64,000 nt of DNA from contig NZ_JBBJLN010000008.1 in the NCBI RefSeq assembly GCF_037658235.1, forward strand, positions 62,001 through 126,000, read 5' to 3'. A program made the position numbers and the translations under genes. Shown in pieces: positions 49,753 to 57,610 of the stretch; position 1 is the stretch's first letter, and every line of letters begins with the position of its first letter. Under the pieces are notes generated by a model. That model was not told the origin of the DNA, ran no database searches, and was given only the letters and a program-made list of their open reading frames with translations. The DNA comes from Yunchengibacter salinarum. Its GTDB lineage: Bacteria > Pseudomonadota > Alphaproteobacteria > Sphingomonadales > Kordiimonadaceae.

Positions 49753-49931
49753 GATATGGTTCTGTCCTGTGGTAATGGTCCATGATGCGGTCGGCCACAA
49801 TGACACCGGATCGCGGGCAATTGTCAAATCCTGACCGTTTGGTTAGGGTAGCCGAAATCAGGCGGGACACAAGCGGCGAAAACGCCGGGTTCCAGCCTGC
49901 GCCCCGCCCCGTCAAGAGTTGAGGAGACATC

Positions 49932-50285
49932 ATGGGATTTCTGACCACGCATGTTCTGGACACCGCCCATGGCTGCCCCGCCGCGGGCATGACGGTCGTG
50001 CTGTACCGGCTTGAGGCCGACAGCGCCACGCGGGAAATCAAACGCATCGAGACCAATCAGGATGGCCGGGCCGACGGCCCCATCCTGCCGGAGTCCGGCT
50101 TCGCCCCCGGCACCTACCGCCTGGATTTTCATGTGGGGGACTATTACCGCCGGAAAAAGGAACCCCTGCCGGAACCCGCCTTTCTGGATGTGGTGCCGGT
50201 GCTGTTCGGCATGGCGGAAGACAGCCATTATCATGTGCCGCTTCTGGTGTCGCCCTATGGCTACAGCACCTATCGCGGCAGTTAG
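49932..50285 (+). CDS. uraH: 5-hydroxyisourate hydrolase (HIUase, transthyretin-like)
   Basis: A 117-residue transthyretin-fold enzyme that hydrolyses 5-hydroxyisourate to OHCU. The diagnostic C-terminal tetrapeptide YRGS is present, as are the N-terminal TTHVLDTAHGCPAAGM and the conserved Arg in REIKRIETNQDGR. No signal peptide, so cytoplasmic. A GAGGAG site precedes the ATG. It starts the rightward branch and is followed 11 bp later by xdhA. Confidence 0.95.
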   Translation: MGFLTTHVLDTAHGCPAAGMTVVLYRLEADSATREIKRIETNQDGRADGPILPESGFAPGTYRLDFHVGDYYRRKKEPLPEPAFLDVVPVLFGMAEDSHYHVPLLVSPYGYSTYRGS

Positions 50286-50296
50286 GGAGAACAGGC

Positions 50297-51799
50297 ATGA
50301 GCGAGGCAATCCGCTTCCTGATGGACGGCGAAATCCATACCCTGCGGGATGTGGACCCCACCATGACCGTGCTGGACTGGCTGCGCTATGAGGCGGCCCG
50401 CACTGGCACCAAGGAAGGCTGTGCCGAAGGGGACTGCGGCGCCTGCACCGTGGTGCTGGGCACCCTGAGCGCGAACGGCGAGACGATCGAAACCCGCGCC
50501 GTCAATGCCTGCATCCTGTTCCTGCCGGTGCTGGACGGCAAGGAACTGATCACCGTGGAAAGCCTGAAAGACCGGGAAAGCGGCGCCCTGCACCCGGCAC
50601 AGCAGGCCATGGTGGAAACCCACGGCTCCCAGTGCGGCTTCTGCACGCCGGGCTTTGTCATGTCGCTTTATGCGCTGGACCGGCAGGTGAAGGCCGGCAC
50701 CGGAGATACCAGCCTGAACACGGTGAATGACTGCCTTGCCGGCAATCTGTGCCGCTGCACCGGCTATGGCCCCATCATCGAAGCGGCAGGGCGGCTCGGT
50801 GGCGGGCCGGACCATCTGGACCGGGCGGAACAGGCGCGCATCGCCAGGCTGAAACAGATAAGGCGCGATGATACGCTGCACCTGACCTGGCATGATCCCG
50901 TCGCCGGGCGGGAGCGCCAGTATTTCGCCCCCGTAACAATAGAATCCCTGGCCGAACTGGTGGACGCGCACCCCGATGCCACGCTGCTGGCGGGCGGTAC
51001 CGATGTGGGGCTGTGGGTCACCAAGCAGCACCGCACGCTGGACACGGTGATCCATACCGGCAATGTAACCGCCCTCAATCACATGCACGAGAACGCGGAC
51101 GGCTTCACCATCGGCGCGGCGGTCACCTATACGGCGGCCATGGACCGGCTGGGCGCGGCATTCCCGGACCTGGGCGAGCTGTTCCGGCGCCTGGGGTCCA
51201 CCCAGATCCGCAATTCCGGCACCATTGGCGGCAATATCGCCAATGGCTCCCCCATCGGGGACAGTATGCCCGCGCTGATCGCGCTGGGCGCCACCCTTCA
51301 TCTGCGCAAGGGCGCGGACTGTCGCAGCCTGCCGCTTGAAGACTATTTCATCGATTATGGCAAACAGGACCTGAGAGAAGGCGAATTCGTCGAGGCGGTC
51401 AGCGTGCCCCGGCTGGCGGACGGGGCCTGGTTCTATTGCCACAAGATTTCCAAGCGCTTCGATCAGGACATTTCCGCCGTGATGCTGGGGTTGTGGCTTG
51501 ATCTGGACGGCGACACGGTGCGCGATGCCCGGCTCTGCTATGGCGGCATGGCGGCCACGCCGAAGCGCGCCCGAACCGCCGAAACGGCGTTGACGGGCCG
51601 CGCCTTTGATGAAGCGGCGGTGGCCGATGCCGTGGCGGCGCTGGCAGCGGATTTCACCCCGCTTAGCGACATGCGCGCCTCCAGCACCTATCGGATGCGG
51701 GTGGCGGGCAATCTGATCCGGCGCGCATGGGCGGAACGGGAAGACGGGCCGAAAGCCACGCGGCTGGTGGGCCACGGCGCGGAGGTGGCACATGCCTGA
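50297..51799 (+). CDS. xdhA: Xanthine dehydrogenase small subunit XdhA
   Basis: A 500-residue subunit carrying two [2Fe-2S] clusters and FAD. The first cluster ligands are in GCAEGDCGACTVVLG plus a Cys in NACILFLP; the second in CGFCTPGFVMS and NLCRCTGYGP. The FAD domain follows from about residue 210 (DATLLAGGTDVGLWV; STQIRNSGTIGGNIANGSPI). With XdhB it oxidises hypoxanthine and xanthine to urate. The gene overlaps xdhB by eight bases. Confidence 0.96.
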   Translation: MSEAIRFLMDGEIHTLRDVDPTMTVLDWLRYEAARTGTKEGCAEGDCGACTVVLGTLSANGETIETRAVNACILFLPVLDGKELITVESLKDRESGALHPAQQAMVETHGSQCGFCTPGFVMSLYALDRQVKAGTGDTSLNTVNDCLAGNLCRCTGYGPIIEAAGRLGGGPDHLDRAEQARIARLKQIRRDDTLHLTWHDPVAGRERQYFAPVTIESLAELVDAHPDATLLAGGTDVGLWVTKQHRTLDTVIHTGNVTALNHMHENADGFTIGAAVTYTAAMDRLGAAFPDLGELFRRLGSTQIRNSGTIGGNIANGSPIGDSMPALIALGATLHLRKGADCRSLPLEDYFIDYGKQDLREGEFVEAVSVPRLADGAWFYCHKISKRFDQDISAVMLGLWLDLDGDTVRDARLCYGGMAATPKRARTAETALTGRAFDEAAVADAVAALAADFTPLSDMRASSTYRMRVAGNLIRRAWAEREDGPKATRLVGHGAEVAHA

Positions 51800-54116
51800 C
51801 ACAAGCAAAACGGTCAGCCGGGGCATCAGCGGCGGTGTGCACACACCCCGCCAGCATGACAGCGGCCACAAGCATGTGAGCGGCGAAGCGCTTTACACGG
51901 ACGATATCGCCGAACCCCGGCGCATGATCCATCTTTATGTGGCCATGAGCCCGCACGCCCATGGCCGGATCGACCGGCTGGACGTATCGGCGGTACGCGC
52001 CGCCCCCAGCGTGGTGGATGTGATCACGCTGGACGATATCCCCGGCACCAATGACGCCAGCCCCTTTGCCATGGACGATCCCATTTTCGCCGACGGCGTG
52101 GTGGAATATGCGGGCCAGCCCCTGTTCGCCGTGGCGGCCACCAGCCGGGCGGCGGCGGTGAAGGCGGCGGCACGCGCCGATCTGGCCATCACGCCGATGG
52201 ATGCGGTGCTCACCATTGACGACGCCCTGGCGGCGAACACCGATCTGGAACCGCCACAGATCATGGCAAAGGGCGACAGCGCCAAAGCGCTGGAAACCGC
52301 CGACCGGCGGCTTTCGGGCACGGTGCGCATGGGCGGGCAGGACCATTTCTATCTGGAAGGCCAGATCGCGCTGGCCACGCCGGGGGAAGATGGCGACATG
52401 GACATTGTCTCATCCACCCAGAACCCCACCGAAGTACAGCATATCGTGGCCCATGCGCTGGCCATACCGGCACACAGTGTCAATGTTCAGGTGCGCCGGA
52501 TGGGCGGCGGCTTCGGCGGCAAGGAAACCCACCCGGCCCTGTTCGCCGCCATCGCGGCACTGGCGGCCCGCAAGACCGGGCGCCCCGCCAAACTGCGCGT
52601 GGACCGGGACGACGACATGATCATCACCGGCAAGCGCCATGATTTCCGCATCGATTATGATGTGGGGTTCGATGATACGGGCCGGATTCAGGCCATCGAC
52701 CTGAAACTGGCCAGCCGCTGTGGCCGATCCATGGACCTGTCCAACGCCATCAATGACCGGGCCATGTTCCATTCGGACAATGCCTATCACCTGCCCCATG
52801 CCACCATCACCAGCCGTCGGCTGAAAACCCACACCGTGTCCAACACCGCCTTTCGCGGCTTTGGTGGCCCGCAGGGCATGGTGGGGATCGAGCGGGTGAT
52901 GGATGCCATCGCCCACGATCTGGGCATGGACCCGCTGAACGTGCGACTGGCCAATCTCTACAGCCCGGACGGCAGCCAGACCACGCCCTATGGCATGACG
53001 GTGGCAGACAGCATCAGCCACGAGATCATGCCCGATCTGGCGAAAAGCGCCGCCTATGACGCGCGGCGCAAGGCGGTGGACGCCTTCAACCGGGAAAATC
53101 GCTGGCTGAAAAAGGGGCTGGCGCTGACGCCGGTGAAGTTCGGCATCAGCTTCACCACCAAGCATCTGAATCAGGCGGGCGCGCTGGTGCATGTGTATCA
53201 GGACGGCAGCGTGCACCTGAACCATGGCGGCACGGAAATGGGCCAGGGCCTGTTCGTGAAAGTGGCGCAGGTGGTGGCCGAAACCTTCCAGATCGACATT
53301 GACCGGGTGAAGATCACCGCCACCACCACGGAAAAAGTACCCAATACCAGCGCCACGGCGGCATCCAGCGGGTCGGATCTGAACGGCAAGGCGGCGGAAG
53401 CGGCCGCGCTGACCATTAGGGACCGGCTGACCGATTTCGCATCCGAAATGTATGACACACCACAGGACCGCATCACGTTCCGGGATAATCTGGTGGTGGT
53501 GGACAACCGGGAAATCCCCTTCCCGGACCTTGTGAAGCAGGCTTATCTGAACCGCATGTCGCTATCGTCCACCGGCTTTTACGCCACGCCCAAAATTCAT
53601 TATGACCGGGAGACCCACAAGGGCCACCCCTTCTATTATTTCTGTTACGGCGCGGCGCTTTCGGAAGTGGTGATCGACACGCTGACCGGTGAAAACCGCG
53701 TGCTACGGGTGGACCTGATCCATGATGTGGGCAAATCGCTGAATCCGGCCATTGATCTTGGCCAGATCGAGGGCGGCTTCATTCAGGGCATGGGCTGGCT
53801 GACCACCGAAGAACTGGTGTGGGACGCAAAGGGCACCCTGAAAACCCACGCCCCCAGCACCTACAAGATCCCCGCTTGCAGCGACCGGCCCCCGGTGTTC
53901 AACATGCGTCTGCACGATGGCGAAAATCGCGAGGAAACCATTTACCGATCCAAAGCCGTGGGAGAGCCGCCCTTCATGCTGGCGATTTCCGTGTTCAACG
54001 CCCTGACGGACGCCGTGGCCGCCACCGCGGACAATACCCACCTGCCCGATCTGGACGCCCCGGCCACGCCGGAAGCGATCCTGACCGCCATCGAGGCGCT
54101 TGGATCAAAGGGATGA
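51792..54116 (+). CDS. xdhB: Xanthine dehydrogenase molybdopterin-binding subunit XdhB
   Basis: A 774-residue molybdenum-cofactor subunit. Motifs in order: GEALYTDDI near the N-terminus, GQDHFYLEGQ, RRMGGGFGGKET, NTAFRGFGGPQGMVG, LNHGGTEMGQGLFVK, and the active-site region KAVGEPPFMLA with the catalytic Glu. The ribosome-binding site GGAGGT lies within the end of xdhA. It forms the heterotetrameric enzyme with XdhA; cofactor loading needs XdhC, encoded next. Confidence 0.96.
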   Translation: MPDTSKTVSRGISGGVHTPRQHDSGHKHVSGEALYTDDIAEPRRMIHLYVAMSPHAHGRIDRLDVSAVRAAPSVVDVITLDDIPGTNDASPFAMDDPIFADGVVEYAGQPLFAVAATSRAAAVKAAARADLAITPMDAVLTIDDALAANTDLEPPQIMAKGDSAKALETADRRLSGTVRMGGQDHFYLEGQIALATPGEDGDMDIVSSTQNPTEVQHIVAHALAIPAHSVNVQVRRMGGGFGGKETHPALFAAIAALAARKTGRPAKLRVDRDDDMIITGKRHDFRIDYDVGFDDTGRIQAIDLKLASRCGRSMDLSNAINDRAMFHSDNAYHLPHATITSRRLKTHTVSNTAFRGFGGPQGMVGIERVMDAIAHDLGMDPLNVRLANLYSPDGSQTTPYGMTVADSISHEIMPDLAKSAAYDARRKAVDAFNRENRWLKKGLALTPVKFGISFTTKHLNQAGALVHVYQDGSVHLNHGGTEMGQGLFVKVAQVVAETFQIDIDRVKITATTTEKVPNTSATAASSGSDLNGKAAEAAALTIRDRLTDFASEMYDTPQDRITFRDNLVVVDNREIPFPDLVKQAYLNRMSLSSTGFYATPKIHYDRETHKGHPFYYFCYGAALSEVVIDTLTGENRVLRVDLIHDVGKSLNPAIDLGQIEGGFIQGMGWLTTEELVWDAKGTLKTHAPSTYKIPACSDRPPVFNMRLHDGENREETIYRSKAVGEPPFMLAISVFNALTDAVAATADNTHLPDLDAPATPEAILTAIEALGSKG

Positions 54117-54123
54117 TTCGGCC

Positions 54124-55098
54124 ATGACACCGCCCCTGCCCGCCGCGCTGGGCGCCCTTGAATCAGGCACCGATGCCGTGTTGGTGACCGTGCTGGACGC
54201 GCGCGGCTCCGCCCCGCGGGAAGCGGGCACGGCCATGCTGGTCACGCAGGGCGGGGTCAGTGGCACCATTGGCGGCGGCAATCTGGAACATCAGGCCATC
54301 GCCCAGGCACGCAAGCTGCTGACCGGCGACAGCCGGTTCGCGGTGCAGGATTACGCCCTTGGCCCGTTGCTGGCGCAGTGTTGCGGCGGCCATGTGACGC
54401 TGGCGCTGGAACGGCTGGGACCAGCCGACCGGGACTGGCTGGCAGCGCACGGGGATGGCCGCGCGGGCGGCGTGGCGCTGGATCTCGCCACCGGCAAGCG
54501 CAGCCTGACCACGGATACCCCCGTCGCCCCCCTGCTGCTGGACGACACCGGCGCCCCCCTGACACCCCCTGCCCGCGCCCGCACGGCCAGCCGCTTCCTG
54601 ATGCCGCTGTCGGCGGGTCGCACGCCGCTGTTCATTTTCGGCGCGGGCCATGTGGGCCGGGCCGTGGCGAAACTGGTGGCGGACCTGCCCTTTGCCACCC
54701 GCTGGGCGGACAGCCGTGCCGACGAATTCCCGAACCCGCCGCCGCCCGGCCTGCGCCCGGTGGTGACGGACGCCCCGGAAACACTGGTGGAAACCGCACC
54801 GGAAGGCGCTTTCTACCTGGTGTTCACCCACAGCCACACCCTGGATTACACGCTGACCCGCGCCATACTGGCCCGTGGGGACAGCGGCTATTGCGGGCTG
54901 ATCGGCTCCGCCACCAAGCGGGCGCGCTTTGTGAAGCGATTGGTGGATGAAGACGGGCTGGATGCCACGGCGCTGGACCGCCTTACCTGCCCCATCGGGC
55001 TGCAAGCCGTGCCCGGCAAGGCCCCGGAAGCCATCGCGGTCGGCGTGGCTGGCGAACTGCTGGCGGTGCGGGGCGCGGCCCCGGCATCAACAGCGTAA
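54124..55098 (+). CDS. xdhC: Xanthine dehydrogenase accessory protein XdhC
   Basis: A 324-residue XdhC/CoxI protein that binds molybdenum cofactor, helps its sulfuration and inserts it into XdhB. The N-terminal part has VTVLDARGSAPREAGTAMLV and GTIGGGNLEHQA with a Cys-pair region QCCGGHV. The C-terminal Rossmann domain has LFIFGAGHVGRAVAKL and ending SATKRARF. The ATG at 54124, seven bases after the xdhB stop, is preferred; AAGGG lies about eleven bases upstream. Confidence 0.93.
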   Translation: MTPPLPAALGALESGTDAVLVTVLDARGSAPREAGTAMLVTQGGVSGTIGGGNLEHQAIAQARKLLTGDSRFAVQDYALGPLLAQCCGGHVTLALERLGPADRDWLAAHGDGRAGGVALDLATGKRSLTTDTPVAPLLLDDTGAPLTPPARARTASRFLMPLSAGRTPLFIFGAGHVGRAVAKLVADLPFATRWADSRADEFPNPPPPGLRPVVTDAPETLVETAPEGAFYLVFTHSHTLDYTLTRAILARGDSGYCGLIGSATKRARFVKRLVDEDGLDATALDRLTCPIGLQAVPGKAPEAIAVGVAGELLAVRGAAPASTA

Positions 55099-55227
55099 GG
55101 GGCACGGCCCCGCCACGGCGCCCCCTTGTCGAACCGCACCGGCCAGCCCATTTGATATCAAAGGCGGCCCGAATCCTTGCCACCAGCAAAAGGGCACCGA
55201 CCGGGGGCGCCCCACAAGGACGCACCC

Positions 55228-56187
55228 ATGAACGATCAGGACAGCGGCGCCGAGACCCACTCGGACAAGACGGCATTCCGGCGCGATGTGCTGGCCGGAC
55301 TGACCGGCGACAGCAAGAGCCTTCCCGCCAAATGGCTGTATGACACCCGCGGGTCCGAGTTGTTCGAAAAGATCACCCGGCTGGACGCCTATTATCTCAC
55401 CCGCACCGAGCGGCGCTTGCTGTCCGGCGCGGTGGATGCGGTGGCGGACAGGGTGGGGCCGGGCGCCATGGTGGTGGAATATGGCGCCGGGGCCAGCCGC
55501 AAGACACGGCTGCTTCTGGATGCGCTGCACCAGCCCGCCCTGTATTGCCCCACCGACATCGCCGCCGATTTCCTGACTGTGGCCGCCGATTCGCTGCGGG
55601 CGGATTATCCCCATCTGGCCATTCGCCCCCATGTGGGAGATTTCATGGATGGTGGACCGGACGGCACCGGCCACGCCCCGGCGCCGCGGCTGGGCTTTTT
55701 CCCCGGCTCCACCATCGGCAATCTGGACGATGCGGCGATCCATGCCTTTCTCACCGCCATTCGCGGCAAACTGGGCAGAGGTGCCTTTTTCCTGCTGGGC
55801 GCCGATCTGGTGAAGGATGTGGCGCGTATGCGCGCCGCCTATGACGACCCGGACGGCCTGACCGCCCGGTTCAACCGCAACATACTGCACCATATCAACC
55901 GGCGCCTTGGCAGCGACCTGGACCCGGGCGCCTTCAGCCACGAAGCCCGCTGGAACCCCGAAACATCCTGCGTGGAAATGCATTTGGTCAGTCGCAAGGC
56001 GCACACCGCCCATGTGGCGGACCACCCGATCCGCTTTGAACAGGGCGAAAGCATCCACACGGAAAATTCCCGGAAATTCACCGAAACCGACCTGTCCCGC
56101 CGCGCTGATGCCGCTGGCTGGCATCTGGCCCGGCGCTGGACGGACGCTGACACACCCTTCCTGCTGGCGCTTTTTCAGGCGGATTGA
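55228..56187 (+). CDS. egtD: L-histidine N-alpha-methyltransferase EgtD
   Basis: A 319-residue SAM-dependent methyltransferase of the EgtD family (Methyltransf_33), which makes hercynine, the first step to ergothioneine. Marks are LYDTRGSELFEKITRLDAYY, the SAM loop VEYGAGASRKTRLLL, GFFPGSTIGNL, and the histidine-binding FNRNILHHINRRL and the later FTETDLSRRADAAGW. The partner sulfoxide synthase gene egtB, usually adjacent, is not in the window. The ATG at 55228 has AAGGAC upstream. It follows xdhC by 129 bp and may be transcribed separately. Confidence 0.92.
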   Translation: MNDQDSGAETHSDKTAFRRDVLAGLTGDSKSLPAKWLYDTRGSELFEKITRLDAYYLTRTERRLLSGAVDAVADRVGPGAMVVEYGAGASRKTRLLLDALHQPALYCPTDIAADFLTVAADSLRADYPHLAIRPHVGDFMDGGPDGTGHAPAPRLGFFPGSTIGNLDDAAIHAFLTAIRGKLGRGAFFLLGADLVKDVARMRAAYDDPDGLTARFNRNILHHINRRLGSDLDPGAFSHEARWNPETSCVEMHLVSRKAHTAHVADHPIRFEQGESIHTENSRKFTETDLSRRADAAGWHLARRWTDADTPFLLALFQAD

Positions 56188-56384
56188 TCGACCGCCTTCT
56201 CCCTGGCGTGTCAGGACAGCATCGGACAAAATTCTGATATTTTCACGCGAAAGTGATCAGGCGCTATTAGTTCCTGATTGGGACCATCTGCGGCCCGGTG
56301 CAACGATAAACTGGCGTAATCGCCCTGGGGGAGGGGGATATGAGCGCCTTCGCGGAAACAGGCGGACGATTTCGCCCGATGGGC

Positions 56385-56429
56385 CGTTTTCCGGTGGCCC
56401 GTTTCGCGGTGACCCATTTCGCGGTGACT
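56385..56429. repeat. 15-bp tandem repeat abutting the tRNA-Ser 3' end
   Basis: Three 15-bp units (56385-56399, 56400-56414, 56415-56429); the second and third differ by two bases (CGTTTCGCGGTGACC and CATTTCGCGGTGACT). The array ends one base from the CCA end of tRNA-Ser, so it forms the tRNA trailer on the minus strand. Confidence 0.75.
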
Positions 56430-56430
56430 C

Positions 56431-56520
56431 TGGCGGAGCGGGAGGGATTCGAACCCTCGAGGGGCTTGCGCCCCAACACGCTTTCCAGGCGTGCGCCTTA
56501 AACCGCTCGGCCACCGCTCC
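56431..56520 (-). tRNA. tRNA-Ser (anticodon GGA)
   Basis: A 90-nt class II tRNA on the minus strand with an encoded CCA. The acceptor GGAGCGG pairs with CCGCTCC before G-CCA. The D arm contains GAGCGGTTTAAGGC. The anticodon arm is CACGC-CTGGAAA-GCGTG (anticodon GGA). The long variable arm is GGGGCGCAAGCCCC, and the T arm is GAGGG-TTCGAAT-CCCTC. Confidence 0.97.
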
Positions 56521-56560
56521 GCAAGTCACGCACGGGCGCTGCCCGTGTGAACTGGGGCGC

Positions 56561-56588
56561 ACTATAGTGATTGTATTCGCGGACGCAA
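56561..56588 (-). promoter_or_regulatory. Promoter of tRNA-Ser
   Basis: On the minus strand TTGCGT and TATAGT are separated by 16 bases (complements at 56583-56588 and 56561-56566). Transcription would start about 30 bases before the tRNA. A perfect hairpin CACGGGC/GCCCGTG (56531-56547) lies in that leader. Confidence 0.65.
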
Positions 56589-56703
56589 GGGGCAAGTCGG
56601 CGCAAAGATGCGCCTGATCCCATGGGTCCGCGGCAAAGGGGTTTCAGCCGGGGTGGATGCCCGTTCGGCACGGTTCGAACCCCCTGGATGAAAGGAATTA
56701 GCC

Positions 56704-57105
56704 ATGCCTGATCAACCAGTTGAAAACCGCACCCGCCGTCGGGCCGTGCTTGCCGTGGTGGCGCTGATGGCCGCTTTGGTTCTGCTGGTGCTGCCATTGA
56801 CGGGGGCCGGCGCGTCACCCATTCAGGACTGGCAGAAAGCGCTGGTCAAGACGATCACCGAGAAGCATGTTTATCCGCGCAGCGCCCTGCGCCGGGAACT
56901 GGAAGGCTCGGCACGGGTGCGGGTCACCATTGATCGCAGCGGCACCATCACGGGCTATGAGATCGTCAAGCCCACGGGCGAACCGGTGTTCGACAAGCTG
57001 ATTCCCCGCCTGATGGACAGCTTCTCGCCGCTGCCCGCACCGCCGGACAGCCTGTCGGACAACAATCTCACCTTCGTTCTGCCGCTGAGCTGGAACCTGC
57101 AATAA
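56704..57105 (+). CDS. Short TonB C-terminal-domain protein
   Basis: A 133-residue protein: a membrane anchor (AVLAVVALMAALVLLVLPLT, about 14-33) followed almost directly by a TonB-like C-terminal domain (KHVYPRSALRRELEGSARVR; TIDRSGTITGYEIVKPTGEP; LTFVLPLSWNLQ). The Pro-rich linker of a true TonB is missing, so it could hardly reach the outer membrane. It may act as a local partner or regulator of TonB/TolA systems; that is inference. An AAGGAA site precedes the ATG. It stands alone, far from the TonB operon at 34-40 kb. Confidence 0.75.
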   Translation: MPDQPVENRTRRRAVLAVVALMAALVLLVLPLTGAGASPIQDWQKALVKTITEKHVYPRSALRRELEGSARVRVTIDRSGTITGYEIVKPTGEPVFDKLIPRLMDSFSPLPAPPDSLSDNNLTFVLPLSWNLQ

Positions 57106-57136
57106 AGCAGGCGTGAAAGCCACCGGGCACAAAAAA

Positions 57137-57163
57137 GGCCGCCGGATCACCCGACGGCCCCTT
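57137..57163. terminator. Bidirectional terminator between convergent small genes
   Basis: Stem GGCCG-C-CGG (57137-57145) pairs with CCG-A-CGGCC (57151-57159), one internal mismatch, with an ATCAC-type loop. A run of six A precedes it and CCCTTTT follows, so it can end transcripts from both the TonB-domain gene and the leftward 40-residue peptide gene. Confidence 0.75.
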
Positions 57164-57185
57164 TTCATATGATCTGATGATCCGC

Positions 57186-57308
57186 TTACTGCACCAGCGC
57201 ATTGATGCCGCTGGCCAGCGCAACGGCGGCAATAACGCTAACGCCGTTCAGGGCGCCTTCTTTCAATACGGTGGCGCGGTCCTTGAAGAAGTTGGTTACG
57301 TTGGTCAT
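57186..57308 (-). CDS. 40-residue membrane peptide
   Basis: A short leftward frame with a clear GGAGAT ribosome-binding site seven bases before the ATG (57308). It encodes MTNVTNFFKDRATVLKEGAL and then a hydrophobic Ala/Val helix (VSVIAAVALASGINALVQ). The layout is a charged amphipathic start plus one membrane segment. It has its own downstream terminator (57137-57163). I do not recognise it; a small membrane regulator or stress peptide is possible. Confidence 0.6.
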   Translation of the reverse strand: MTNVTNFFKDRATVLKEGALNGVSVIAAVALASGINALVQ

Positions 57309-57610
57309 GGCACATCTCCTTGTGCGTGTTTACTGCCGCCGATCGCTTGTTTTGGCATGAGCGGCTGACGGCCTGTTCCGCTCTGTTGACACCGGAGATA
57401 CGCTTCCCGACCCGATCCATGAAGGGGTTTTTTCGTCAAAGGAGCCATGCAAATAATGCATAGCAAAGACGTTTCCGGCCCAAAGACGGGGAATGGGTAC
57501 AGCCCGGCAGCCCGTATTGGCAGCCCTGTCACGGGGTACCCGCCATGAAAAACCCCGCCACCGGATCACCGGGGCGGGGCCTTTTGATTGGCGATATCAC
57601 GCTGGGCGGT
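57309..57610. other. Region between the 40-residue peptide and gatB
   Basis: No further gene is seen. It holds the gatB terminator (57553-57579), a small inverted repeat ATGCA/TGCAT (57447-57461) and presumably the leftward promoter of the 40-residue peptide; TTGACG on the minus strand (complement at 57434-57439) is a possible -35. Confidence 0.4.
57553..57579 (-). terminator. Terminator of gatCAB
   Basis: On the minus strand GGCCCCGCC-CCGG pairs with CCGG-GGCGGGG (one bulged base), a 4-base loop, then GTTTTTC. It lies about 30 bases beyond the gatB stop codon. Confidence 0.85.

Noticed and set aside
56340..56501. 53-codon rightward frame with a strong GGGGGAGGGGG site
   Set aside because: It runs through the 15-bp repeat and antisense into tRNA-Ser, so a protein gene is improbable.
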